Source: Pelobates cultripes
Lineage: Eukaryota > Chordata > Amphibia > Anura > Pelobatidae
Direction: 5' to 3'
Assembly: GCA_933207985.1 (NCBI GenBank)
Contig: OW240921.1
Span: 92,575,537-92,639,536, forward strand
DNA length: 64,000 nt
The translations under genes and the position numbers were made by a program. The notes beneath the pieces were generated by a model, which saw nothing but the letters and a program-made list of their open reading frames with translations, was not told the DNA's origin and made no database searches. The stretch's first letter is position 1, and each line of letters begins with the position of its first letter. Shown here one piece after another: positions 1 to 11,869 of this stretch.

Positions 1-240
1 ACACACAGCGCCCCCAGAGACACACAGCGCACCCAGACACACACAGCACCCAGACACACACAGCACCCCCAAACACACACAGCGCACCCCGACACACACA
101 CAGCACCCCCAGACACACACAGCACCCAAACTCACACTGCACCCCCAGACACACACTGCACCCCCAGACACACAGCACCCTCACTCACACTGCACCCCCA
201 GACACACACTGCACCCTCACTCACACACACAGCACACTCC
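1..240. repeat. CA-rich minisatellite
   Basis: Tandem units of about 19 bp of the form cagcacccccagacacaca, with variants cactgcacccccagacacac. The array runs off the left edge of the window. No coding signal is visible. Confidence 0.9.
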
Positions 241-253
241 CACACATATACAG

Positions 254-287
<34 letters not shown>

Positions 288-546
288 AAATAACCCTCAG
301 TGAGTTAACAGACAAAGAAAATTAGAAACCTAGAATGTGACAGCAGATAAAAACACCCTCACACACAGCACCCCTCTTACATACACACACTGCGCCCCTC
401 ACACATACAATAAGTCCAAATATATATATATATATATATGCATACACACACACACACACACACTACAGCACCCCTCACACTGCACCACTACACACATTAC
501 GCTCCAGATACACACTAGATCCCTTACCCTATATGCACTCTTAATC

Positions 547-582
<36 letters not shown>

Positions 583-840
583 GGTCCTTTACACAGTAGA
601 TCTCCTACACACACACACTACATTCCTTGTCAGCAAACACATGCAACATTCTCTAAACACACCCTCTCTACAACCCCTACACACACTATGTCACCTATAC
701 ACACACACTTCAGCCGGTATGCACTCGGCTGCATCCACACTCTCTACAGTAGCCACACATTACACCACAAACACGAATGAAATTGACCTATTTACACAAT
801 ACCACACCACACTCTACACACACGCAATCCCACAAGCGGG
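241..840. repeat. Mixed TA and CA microsatellites
   Basis: Contains (AT)n at about 263-287 and 419-438, (CA)n at about 441-465 and a 40-bp (AC)n at 551-590, joined by degenerate CA-rich units. Threonine/histidine-rich open frames across it only reflect the repeat composition. Confidence 0.85.
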
Positions 841-865
841 CTCCAAACACATGCACCATACGCTT

Positions 866-1165
866 TCCTGGCCCTTTTGTCCTCTGGTATCCCACTTGTG
901 GAGACACCAGAGACAATTTAAAAGCAAACACAGCGCAAGCATGTTATTAAATTTGCTTGCGCTGCGCAGAATAAATTCAGGGCCTTTTTCTAGTGCCAGA
1001 GCTCTTTAGCAGGGCTCTGTGCATTGAACCAACATGCTCACTTTGAGAGGGGGCATGTTGTCATTAGTGATGACAAAACACACACTTTCTGGCCCCGCCC
1101 CCTTCTTAGGGGGCCGCTCTGATTGAAAAATGCCCGGGCCTAATTTTTTCCCCAGTCCGGCCCTG
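866..1165 (+). repeat. Interspersed repeat tail, copy 1
   Basis: This segment starts near a tctggtatcccact motif and ends in cccagtccggccctg. It shares blocks in the same order with copies ending at 6429 and 35366: a tctggtatccc block (this copy and the second), a gtcattagtgatgacaaaaca block, a ctggccccgccc block and the terminal block. The first two copies directly follow CA-rich arrays, so the arrays look like an internal part of the same repeat. The end resembles the reverse complement of a CAGGGCCGGACTGG terminus, which would suit a hAT-like element, but no matching left terminus was found. Confidence 0.6.
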
Positions 1166-2268
1166 TTTGTACACCTTTGTAAGTCAATAAAGTTTTGAAT
1201 ATAAAAATTACTGCAGGTAACGATAAGTCAAGCCCAAATGCTGTGCCTTTGGGCTCAACCTAACTTTAACCTTCAAAAGGTCTGTTTGGTACTTCTTAGA
1301 TTATTCCTAAATGGACATGATGGTGGAATGATTTATAAATACCTTTAAAAAGCTTTAAGAGCTTTGTAAAACAGGATAATTAATCATGTTAATAAGTTTC
1401 GGGATCAATGGCTGGCTTTCCAAACTGAAGCGACAGAAGAGAACATATATGCAAGCAAGATGAGGTAGGTTGTAGCATTTCGTGGATTGGACTGGACTTC
1501 AGTCAGATGTGCATTATAAATACTTACCCTAAGGGTATTAAAGGACCACTAAATTCACTCAGGCCCCTTCATCTCAACAATGTAGCCTGGGTTCAGTGGT
1601 TCTGTCCCTTCAAGGTAAAACATTGTCATTTTTCAGTGGCAGTTACACTGACAGCCACCTGAGGCATATCTGCTGCATTGACAGAGGAAAACTAGGTCAT
1701 GTGATGCTTGGGAAGCTTGGATGCATAGACAGTGCTCACTGCGCATGTGCTTCCTATCCCTAATTTTGTTCTATGAACAACGCGGAAGAAGGCATGCATT
1801 GCTAACTCCATGGGACTGCAGTAAGAGGTAAGGTAAACAGAGCCAAGGGAGAACAGTGATGCAGAACATTACTTTAATTTTGTTCCCTTTTCTAATAAGA
1901 TGTCAATTTTCAGATGTATACAGCCCTGCTTAATTTCAGTGATGATGCACATGCATGTACTGGACAGGCCAGACCCATATAAACCTTAGAGTTCTGTATC
2001 ATTGCCCTGCTGTCGTCTCATTTGTGATTCCCAATAGCACTTTCTTTGCTCATTGTGTTCTCTGGTAAAGTAACCTGGCGTGTTTGACTATCCTAATCCC
2101 TGTACTCCTAGACCCAGCACGGAATTACTTTCTTGCATATTGGCTCGATTCTTAACTCTGTTTTTTTGGCATTGAGTTAAGCCCAGCAACTCTAAGGTCT
2201 GGTAATACACACAGCTATCCCTATGCTTTTAAGATAGCATAGGTTCAAATTCTGTGTTGGGTCATACA
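1166..2268. other. Non-coding stretch with a partial TTAA MITE
   Basis: No gene is seen. A TTAA at 1538-1541 followed by aaggaccact and, further in, a gtggcagttacactgacagccac block looks like one end of the T2/Kolobok-type MITE family seen elsewhere in the window, extending to about 1870 without a clear right end. Confidence 0.5.
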
Positions 2269-2935
2269 GTGGTGTATTTTGGATTTGTGCCTCCTTAGGC
2301 ATGACTAAACTCAAGCACCCCCAAGTCTAAATTTGCCCCACCCCTTCCTGTCAAGGCCACACCTCTTCCTGTTTACGATCAGCACGCACTTTTTTGACTG
2401 ACAGTCACAAACCCTCACTGATACATGAACTGACATACACTCACTGACAGATACACAATCATTGGCACCCACTGTTTAACCCACTGTTTAACCAACACAA
2501 AATTTCACTGACAGACACAACTGAAAAACCCACTCTCTGACAGGCACCCACTCTCAGATACATAAACACTGATATACACTCACTGACAGAAACACACTGA
2601 CAAACACACACTGACACACACTCACAGAAACACAATCACTAATTTGATACACTTACACATTCACTCACAGACACACACTTACTGACAGTCACACACTGAC
2701 CGAAACACACACTCACTGACAGACACATGCACTCACTGACAGACACACACCAACTGACATACATATTAACAGACACACTCTAACAGGCGTACACTCACTG
2801 ACAGACACAGACACATTTACTGACAGAGACACACACACTCACTGACAGACACACACACATTCACTGACAGACAGACACAAACACACACTGACACACACAA
2901 ACACACTCACACACACTTTTTCTTATACATTTACA
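2269..2935. repeat. Minisatellite, cactgacagacacaca units
   Basis: Begins with a cagtggtgtattttggat segment and then runs into many imperfect 16-22 bp units of the form cactcactgacagacacaca. It is probably the internal array of another copy of the CA-rich interspersed repeat. Confidence 0.8.
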
Positions 2936-2954
2936 TATTATTGTTATTTTCTGA

Positions 2955-3330
2955 ATTTTTATTTAAGTCCACCTAGCCTCTTTACCTTTGGAAGAGCTAG
3001 AGTGGATCTTGTCCCTGGGGTGACTGCTGGACTCCTGGCTGGGTTGCTTGCTGGGCTCCTTTGTTCCTGGTTTGGCTGCTGGGCTGGAGGAAGCTGTAAT
3101 CTTCTTCCCGGGGCCAGAATGATGTCTTATTCCTTCTCCTGGAATCACAGGAGAGCAAGAAGAGCTCAAAGATCCGTGCTCCCTCGTCTTCCACCTGCAG
3201 CATACACAGGCAAGCTTCTTGGATGCTCCCTAATACGTAGCCATGATACAAGGCTAACGGGGCATTTACAGGGGCTGAAAGTGCCACCGAAGGCAAATAC
3301 CTTGTCAACTCACGGGAAAATAAACCTCTG
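2955..3330 (-). other. Unassigned open segment
   Basis: Two overlapping minus-strand frames stay open here. One is Ser/Lys/Pro-rich and ends KGKEARWT at 2963. The other is 127 aa long and includes the segment ALYHGYVLGSIQEACLCMLQ. The base composition differs from the flanking CA arrays. I recognise no family. It could be a captured coding fragment or part of a repeat. From 3331 to 3780 there is a GC-rich stretch containing the small palindrome ccctatagggt and then T-rich DNA. Confidence 0.25.
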
Positions 3331-3779
3331 GGGTCATACCCTTCACAAGGCCCGGGCTGCCCAACGGGCAAACCGGGCAAATGCCCGGTGGGCCGCGATG
3401 GCCATGGGCCAAGGCCAGCAGGAGAAATCTAGGGATTTCCCCTGCTGGCCCATGCAGTGCAGCACCGACCCTAAGAGGGAGTTCTGTCCCCTCACGGGCC
3501 AGTGGAAGAAAGAGTGCACAGGCAACGAAACACTCCATGCACGCAGGGCAAGCAGTCTGTCTTCTCATGAGTAACCCACAGCAACGTTCTGAAAAAACGG
3601 CGCTCACGAGAGGCAGAGATGTGGTCTGTACCCTATAGGGTACAAACTATATAACCTTGTGGCATGCTCCCTCTCACTGAACCACCAGGGATCTGCGTGC
3701 TCCCTCTCCCCCTGCAAGGTAATAAGGGAAAGGGGGAGAAAAAGTTTTTGTTTTTGTTTTATTGTTTTTTTTTATTATT

Positions 3780-5446
3780 AAATTACTGTATACTAACTAT
3801 ATCCACACACCCTCTCATACTTACAGACAAGCACACTATACACACACTAAACACATATACACACACCACAGCCCCTGCACTAACACAAAAACACACTCTA
3901 AACCCATATACACACACCACAGCCCCTGCACTAACACAAAAACACACTCTAAATCTATATACACACATCACAGCTCCTGCACAAACACACTATACACACT
4001 CTAACCCCATATACACACATCACAGCCCCTACACTAACACACTGCACACACTCTAAACCCATATACACGCAACACAGTCCCTGCACTAACACACAAACAC
4101 ACTATACACTCTAAACCCATATACACACACCACAGCCCATGCACTAACACACAAACACACTATAAACCCATATACACACACACATCACAGCCCCTGCACT
4201 AACACACAAACACACTATACACTCTAAACCCATATACACACACATCACAGCCCCTACACTAACACACTATACACACTCTAAACCCATATACACACATCAC
4301 AGCCCCTACACTAACACACTATACACTCTAAACCCATATACACACAACACAGTCCCTGCACTAACACACTATACACTCTAAACCCATATACACACACCAC
4401 AGCCCATGCACTAACACACAAACACACTATAAACCCATATACACACATCACAGCCCCTGCACTAACACACAAACACACTATACACTCTAAACCCATATAC
4501 ACACATCACAGCCCCTACACTAACACACTGCACACACTCTAAACCCATATACACACAACACAGTCCCTGCACTAACACACAAACACACTATACACTTTAA
4601 ACCCATATACACACACATCACAGCCCCTGCACTAACACACAAACACACTATACACACTCTAACCCCATATACACACATCACAGCCCCTACACTAACACAC
4701 TACACACACTCTAAACCCATTTACACACAACACAGCCCATGTACTAACACACTACACACACTCTAAACCCATGTACACACAACACAGTCCCTGCACTAAC
4801 ACACAAACACACTATACACTCTAAACCCATATACACACACATCACAGCCCCTACACTAACACACAAACACACTATACACACTCTAAACCCATATACACAC
4901 ATCACAGCCCCTACACTAACACACTATATACTCTAAACCCATATACACACACAACACAGTCCCTGCACTAACACACTGTACACTCTAAACCCATATACAC
5001 ACACCACAGCCCATGCACTAACACACAAACACACTATAAACCCATATACACACATCACAGCCCCTGCACTAACACACTACACACACTCTAAACCCATATA
5101 CACACACATCACAGCCCCTACACTAACACACTACACACACTCTAAACCCATATACACACAACACAGCCCATGTACTAACACACTACACACACTCTAAACC
5201 CATATACACACAACACAGTCCCTGCACTAACACACAAACACACTACACACACTCTAAACCCATATACACATACTACAGCCCCTGCACTAACACAAAAACA
5301 CACAATACTCACGCTAAACACATATACACACACTACAGACCATGCACTAACACACAAACACTTCACACACTTTATACCAATATATACACACACACTACAG
5401 CCCATGCACTACCACACAAACACTTCACACACTTTATATCCATGTA
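3780..5446. repeat. Minisatellite with about 50-60 bp units
   Basis: Roughly 30 imperfect copies of a unit combining ctaaacccatatacacac, atcacagcccctgcactaac and acacaaacacactatacact. The unit length varies because the CA stretches expand and shrink. Valine/cysteine-rich minus-strand frames and Thr/His-rich plus-strand frames are artefacts of the array. The array is split by a MITE and resumes at 5653. Confidence 0.92.
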
Positions 5447-5652
5447 CAGGTGATACTCGAAAAATTTGAATATCGTGCAAAAGTTAATTTATTTCAGTAA
5501 GCCATAATCTTTGCACTTATGACAAATCATGGCTTGAACTATCTTGCTTTGCATGTAATGGGTCTATCTCATATATTAGTTTCCCCTTTTACGTTGCATT
5601 ACTGAAATAAATGAACTTTTGCACAATATTCTAATTTTTCGAGTATCACCTG
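5447..5652. mobile_element. 206-bp mariner-type MITE
   Basis: Perfect terminal inverted repeats begin CAGGTGATACTCGAAAAATT and are flanked by TA on both sides (5445-5446 and 5653-5654). The inner parts of the arms are also partly complementary. It has no coding capacity. TA target duplication and a CAGG terminus fit a non-autonomous Tc1/mariner element. It is inserted within the CA minisatellite. Confidence 0.88.
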
Positions 5653-5990
5653 TATACACTAACACTACAGCCCATGCACTATCACACAAACACTTTACAC
5701 ATTTTATACCCATATATATTCACACTACAGCCCCTGCACTACCACACAACACTTCACACACTTTGTATCGATATATACACACTACAGCCCCTTCACTAAC
5801 ACATAAACACACTACATACACTCTATACCCTTATATACACACACTACAGCCCCTGCAATAACACTCTACACACAATCTATATCCCTTTATGCACACTACA
5901 CCACCCACACTCACACAAACACACTACACACACTGCACCCCCGACACTCACATATACACACACACACACACTAAACACTAGCCACACATA
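5653..5990. repeat. Continuation of the CA-rich minisatellite
   Basis: Units of the form actacagcccctgcactaacac resume after the MITE and decay into short CA runs near 5960. Confidence 0.8.
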
Positions 5991-6129
5991 GTATGCCACA
6001 AACAGACCCCTTTACAAACACAAAACAACATAAATAGTCTGGCCTATGCACATACAATCTCAAATGCAGCCTTCAAACATATACACCACCACATGGAGCA
6101 TCTCCATACATGCACAATACACTTTGACA

Positions 6130-6429
6130 GCCCTGTTCCACTTTTTTTCTCTGGTATCCCACTATTGAGAACACCAGAGACAAGTCACCAGCAAAGGCAG
6201 TGCATGATTACATTGCACAACACCCCCCCAAATACAGGACATTTACTTCACCCAAGAGCACTGGATTCTCTGGAGGGGCATCACACTAACATACTCATTT
6301 GGCAGGGTAGGAGGGGGCGTGCTTGTCAATGGTGATGACAAAACAAACCGCCTTTCTGGCCCCGCCCGTCCTAGTGGGTTGCTCTGTCTTTAAGTGCCCA
6401 GGCCGATTTTTTGCCCCAGTCCGCCCCTG
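6130..6429 (+). repeat. Interspersed repeat tail, copy 2
   Basis: Same ordered blocks as the segment ending at 1165: tctggtatcccact, gtcaatggtgatgacaaaaca, ctggccccgcccg and a terminal ccccagtccgcccctg. As in the first copy it directly follows a CA-rich array. Confidence 0.65.
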
Positions 6430-8565
6430 CCCTTCACAATACTGGGTTGAGGCCTCTTGTGTAAACTTATTGTCAGTTCTGTTAACACCAGCTTTATAAA
6501 TGACTACAAATGTGCAATGATTTTATATTACCCTTCCACATTAGTGACCCACAATGCCAGCCGCTTTGTCGTCATTTGTTGAAACATGTTGACTGTGGCT
6601 TTTATGGAGTGTTTAGTTTGCATTCAGCATTTCAGTCATTTGATCACAATGAAAGCACAAATGGAATAACTGAGAGCCAAGAACATATGCTGCAGGGGAC
6701 TCCTTAGAGCAGAACATGATTGGATTGCCCTGGGAATTGGATGCTTTCCACTCTGCTGATGAGAAGGTTACGTGTCCAACATGCTTAGCCTGTTCCTTCA
6801 CCTTATATCTTTAGCCCATGCTATATCCTTAGCATTTCCACTCGAACTCCTCTACCAAACCTTTACAAAAAAACATGATGTCACATGATGGGAAATAATT
6901 GAATGACCTTAATAACCTAATAGGAAGCTGAATTTCATCTTTTACATCACATGTGATTAGTAAGTCAACAGCCCATATTTACCAAGCGGAATACGGTTGG
7001 AATTCCACCAGGCCAAGCGAATTTGCAGCAAATGTCCCAGTTCTAGTCGGTGTCTGGATTAAAATCACTGCTTTTACATCTAAATTCTATACAAAGCACT
7101 GATTTTAACCAAAATTAGAACAGAATGCATCTGGCAGGATGAACATTAGCAAATGTTCATTATTTTTCCTCTTTGTAAGTGAATTGATCATTTCAACTAT
7201 TTGTCCACTGATGGCACTCTTTGCCCGCTGGTCCCCGGCCTGTGCTTGCTAGCCAGACGTCACATTAAAAATGTTCCAAATTAAATAACTAAAATACCCT
7301 ATGGGGCCCTCCCCGTTATCGTATTATAGGCCCCACCCACTGGGGGGGATACTATGGCTCTCCAGTATGAATTTTATCGTATGGCAACTGATAGGGGCAG
7401 GGGTGGACAGTAATCTTTTAAATTCAAGCCCATAGCATGAACAATGTCCAAATTTTGCAGTCCAAATGGCCCCATATGCAGCCCAATGGTTTTGCCCCAT
7501 TTGGTATGGACACATTTGGACTTCGGTGGATAACCCTGCGAGTTTGCCTTTGCATCCAGTATTTGCTGAAATCAGAATAGCAGTGAGAGGTACTAAGGGA
7601 TATTCAGGTGCATACTTTCAGTCTTAAATGAAACTAGAAGGTCAGCATTTTAAGAAAAGCTGCTCATAGCTGGCAATTAGTATCACTGTGTACCAAACTC
7701 CAATTATTATTAATATTTAGAAATGGCTGTGCCGAGCAATGGCCAGGCTCCACTTACAATTCTGTAACGACAGAGTTAGAACCGTATCCTAGTAACTGGC
7801 CTGGAACCTTTCAAACCCTCCCACCTCTGCACTAATAAACTAACTTCAAAACTCTGTACCGGCTGCTCTCACCTAACACTAATTAGTCCTCCAAGCCGTC
7901 TCCAAGTAAAACCAGAGGGAGAGGTATTTCTTACAGATTAATTAAAACATTCCTACGGTATTAAATCATATTCAGCTTTGGTCTTAGATCTCTGGACTGG
8001 GGAGCATCTCCTGACACTAGTAACCACGGTAACATTGAGATTATACAACTATGGAAGACCAACAATTGTGTTTTTTATTTCATAAAACAAGCTGGAGACT
8101 TGTTTTTAAATGGACTGATCCAGAGGCCAAGGACTAACTGCAGAGCAAACTCTGCGTTGCTGACCTGTCATCGCCTCTATCATTTCAATTGCCAAAGCCA
8201 GCAGAAAACCACTTCTTAGGGGCTTTGTTTTTGACACATACGTACTTGGCTTGGAAAGCTCGACATTTCGCTACAGTGTGTGCTATACACATATTTTCAC
8301 AGGTACCTTTACTCAAGCCGCATTATTGTTCACATTTTAAAGAAATGACATAATTTGCATATTTTGCAGATCACTTTAGAATGCAGACTTTAATTGGACA
8401 TTCTACTACTTTTGTAGTCTGTCCATGTTGCATATTTTTAATTTTAGTAATGATACTACATTTTTGTTCTTATAATGGTTGTTCCCCCCCCGCCCCCCGA
8501 AAAATATGCTAGTAAAAAATAACAGGGTTATTCACTACAGTTAGAATTCAAAGCGAATTTCAAAT
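6430..8565. other. Non-coding stretch
   Basis: AT-rich sequence with no convincing gene, RNA or element end. A short C-rich run lies at about 8485. Short open frames here have no recognisable content. Confidence 0.5.
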
Positions 8566-8569
8566 TTAA

Positions 8570-9248
8570 AGGGGGCACTACGGTCACCAGAACCACTACA
8601 GCTTAATGTAGTTGTTCTGGTGTTTAAAGCCTGTCCCTGCAGGCTTTTAATGTAAACACTGCCTTTTCAGAGAAACGGCAATGTTTACATCACATGTCTA
8701 GTGGCTCTAGTCACTCAGATGGCCACTAGAGGTGCTGCACAGTGTGTAGCACCTATGCTTAGCATTTCCATGCTCTGCATGGAGACGCTGAACATTAACC
8801 ATAGAGATGCATTGATTCAATACATCTCTTTGAGGAAATGTGAATTGGTGCAGAGTGGTGTTTTGCAGGGCATGCGCAATAGCCTCCCAATGTATTGCTA
8901 TGGGAAAGCACAGGATAGGCTGAGATTATCTCAGCCATGGAGGCAGAGCAGGGTGGGGCCAGCCTCAGTTAGATCAGGATGGCATGGGAGAAAAGGTGAG
9001 TAAACTCACCTTTTCACTGCTCTAACAGGGGGCTAGGGACTATACAGCCACACCAGCACTATTGTGCCAGGAATACATATTTATATTCCTGATACTATAG
9101 TGCAGGGGTGCAGGTAGATTCCCAGATGATGTAGAACTACAACTCCCATAATGCTTTGTATTCATTTAGAATGACAAAGCATCATGGAAGCTGTGGTTTC
9201 AAAACATCTAGGGATCTACATTTTAGGCACCCTTGCTATAGTATTTAT
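8570..9248. mobile_element. T2/Kolobok-type MITE, TTAA-flanked
   Basis: TTAA at 8566-8569 precedes agggggcactacggtcacca, and TTAA at 9249-9252 follows the other end, which reads ttcctgatactatag before an inserted hAT MITE and ctatagtattta after it. The family, with terminal TTAAAGG and TTAA target duplications, corresponds to Xenopus T2-type MITEs of the Kolobok superfamily. Related copies lie at 22266, 33538, 56840, 58662 and 61395. Confidence 0.75.
9103..9235. mobile_element. Nested hAT-type MITE
   Basis: Termini CAGGGGTGC and GCACCCTTG are inverted, flanked by an almost perfect 8-bp duplication (ctatagtg at 9095-9102, ctatagta at 9236-9243). The interior has small palindromic segments including actacaactcccataatgc. 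It is inserted close to the right end of the surrounding TTAA MITE and is therefore younger than it. Confidence 0.75.
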
Positions 9249-9614
9249 TTAAGGTCAAAATAACCAAACTGGAAAAAAATTCTGTACGTCAGCTACGCTT
9301 TGAATTTGTCTATTCTGGCCTTAAGTTTGAAAATTACTTTGAATGTCACTTTAGTAAACAACCGGGTAAGATGTTTTATCATTCTGATTTCTTCATAAAA
9401 TACAAAGAATTTATCTCTCAAAGACAGATCTCTGAGGCTACCAGTACTCACATTTTTAATAGATATAATCTTGTATTTGTCTTCATAACAAGTGTAGGTC
9501 CTAAAGTTAGTTAGGTGAAGAATGCCACCTTAAAGGGGAACTGTCATTTGCCTGGACTTTACACCATTGAATAAAACATTTGACATCCCCTACAACTTCA
9601 TGAACTATAATCTA

Positions 9615-10036
9615 CAGTTGCAAGAAAAAGTATGTGAACCCTTTGGAATGAGATGGATTTCTGACCAAAATGGTCATAAAATGTGGTCTGATCATCATCT
9701 AAGTCACAACAATAGACAATCACAGTCTGCTTAAACTAATAACACACAAAGAATGAAATGTTGCCATGTTTTTATTGAACACACCATGTAAACATTCACA
9801 GTGGAGGTGGAAAAAGTATGTGAACCCCTAGACTAATGACATCTCCAAGAGCTAATTGGAGTAAGATGTCAGCCAACTGGAGTCCAATCAATGAGATGAG
9901 ATTGGAGGTGTTGGTTACAGCTGCCCTGCCCTATAAAAGACACACACCAATTCTGGGTTTGCTTTTCACAAGAAGCATTGCCTGATGTGAATGATGCCTC
10001 TCAGAAGACCTACGATTAAGAATTGTTGACTTGCAC
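9615..10036 (+). mobile_element. Truncated Tc1 transposon, 5' end
   Basis: TA at 9613-9614 is followed by a Tc1-type terminus, CAGTTGCAAGAAAAAGTATG, and a second related block near 9811 (gtggaaaaagtatgtgaacc). The sequence runs through a 5' untranslated region into the first codons of a Tc1 transposase, where one frame reads SEDLRLRIVDLH at about 9998-10035. It then stops abruptly, so no transposase remains. Confidence 0.75.
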
Positions 10037-11820
10037 TAATGCGTTTCACCCAAAGGGGCTTTTTGAAAGTGAAGATTTTATCCGGAGGAGCCACACTTTT
10101 TACCTCCTTGGTGGGGAGGAAACCACCTAGGCCACACAGGATTGAGCAAAAACCTCTCCTTATGTGAGTTTATCTCCTTTTATTTTACATCAACAAAACA
10201 GAGAACACTATTTTTCTGTTTTTAGTCTCATTTTATGTAATTGGTGAATCTGTGACACTGCAATTTGGAGGGAAATACTCGTGAACGCTCAACACTTCAA
10301 CTGGCCCTTGACCCTGACCTACCATCTACAAGGAACCATCTAAGCGACATATCCACAGGCGGGGATCATACCGCCCAGGCGCATATATCTAGAGCTGAAC
10401 GTATGCTCCAGAAAATTGGAAGTGGCATTTCTCCTATTTTACCTCAGCACCTATAGAATATGCTACACTATATTCTGTCTTCATATTTTCCACATTGACC
10501 CACCACCATACGAGTTTGTAGGACACCCAGAGGGCGCTGCTTCCTTGTACCCTTTCTTGACTTTTATCATGAAATGCTTCATTTTCTTTTATTTTAAATA
10601 TTTATTAAATTACTTTATAATACAGTTCAGAAGAGGCCAGAGCAAATATTGCAAATGAAGAGGAGAAATAGCAACATTGTGTAATTTCTCCTCTTCTTTG
10701 TATGCTCTCTACGCTTACTGCTAACTGCAAAGGACAGAGCTTATAGTAATGACTGAAAAAGAGCAAAGATGGAGATACAAAGTGCAGTTTAAAAAGGTGT
10801 ACGTATTTTTAAATAAAGGAATGAATAGACATAAATATTAAAAACCTGAAAAGTAACAGTTGCCCTTTAAATAAATCCAGTGATCTTTGTGTGAATCAGC
10901 CTGTTCCCATAATCAGATTTGTGGTTAGAAACAATACATGTGTATCATGTTTCATTCTGTCAATAGAGAATACAAAAAACAACAAAAAAACACTTCTAAC
11001 AAGGGTGAACAGAAAATTCTACCCACAAATATTTGAAGCATATATATTGGTGACCTGCTAACCACATCAAGGTAACAGGCCAACAGTATAATCTATTGTT
11101 TGTACTTTGTTTGTGATTAATTTTGTAATGTTAGTGCAGACGTTAATATTATTGTTATTGCATTTTTATTATCTCTGTCTGCATGTCTAGTGGCCCTTTG
11201 TAATTCATCATCATTATTACTATTATTATTTTTACATTTATATTATTTCCATTTGTCCAGTGACCCTATGTCACTGGACAAACCTATGTTCCTCTAATAT
11301 TTGTTTGCTATATGTTTCTTACTCATATCCATTTTTCTGTCCCCTGTCCTCTATGTGATATTATTTCCCTTCTACGTACTTATGGTCTAAAATCCAATTT
11401 TTCTGTTTGTTTCTTTTATACTTCTGCGTCTCAAATCATCTTCTACTGGCACTTATCCCACTGTCTCTCTTACCTCTTTGTGACTCTTATCGCTCTCCCT
11501 ATGTATTTTACCCCTCTGTGTCTCTTATCCCTTTTTGTGGCACTTAACCATTTCGGTTCTGGACTGTCCTTATGGGTAGGATCAATCCGATATGCAAATT
11601 ATATAGGTTCTCTGTAATTGCACAAGTGAGCAAAAAACATTTTGATCTCTTTTCGGGGATTTACCGAAGGGCAAACTATTGTTTTTATCTAAACTTTTGT
11701 ACATTTTTCAGAGATCTCATATTCTCTGTTTGTTGCTTCCATGCATTTACGTCGGGTCTCCCTAAGTTAAAAGGGTAATCCAGACATGGACCATGTGTTC
11801 ACTGAGCCTAAAGGTTATCA
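10037..11820. other. Non-coding, possibly decayed retroelement
   Basis: Starts with gcgtttcacccaaaggggc, which on the minus strand ends in gaaacgc like the right part of a hammerhead motif but lacks the CUGANGA core. No gene is recognised. Poly-pyrimidine and AT-rich stretches dominate. Confidence 0.4.
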
Positions 11821-11831
11821 GCTCCACCTCA

Positions 11832-11858
11832 CTGAAAAGGCCCAAAGAAGGCCGAAAC
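11832..11858 (+). other. Hammerhead-ribozyme-like core
   Basis: Reads CTGAAAA, then GGCC, a 7-nt loop, GGCC, then GAAAC. This matches the hammerhead arrangement of CUGANGA, stem II and GAAA, except that G8 is A. G8 is a catalytic base, so the copy should be inactive. Stems I and III were not convincingly found. Such motifs occur in Penelope-like retroelements of amphibians. Confidence 0.4.
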
Positions 11859-11869
11859 GATCAAGAGAA

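Noticed and set aside
337..1009. Thr/His-rich open frames
   Set aside because: They follow CA and TA microsatellites and have no coding character.
10037..10080. Third hammerhead-like motif on the minus strand (gggtgaaacgc)
   Set aside because: The CUGANGA half is absent and stem II is poor, so it does not support a ribozyme call.
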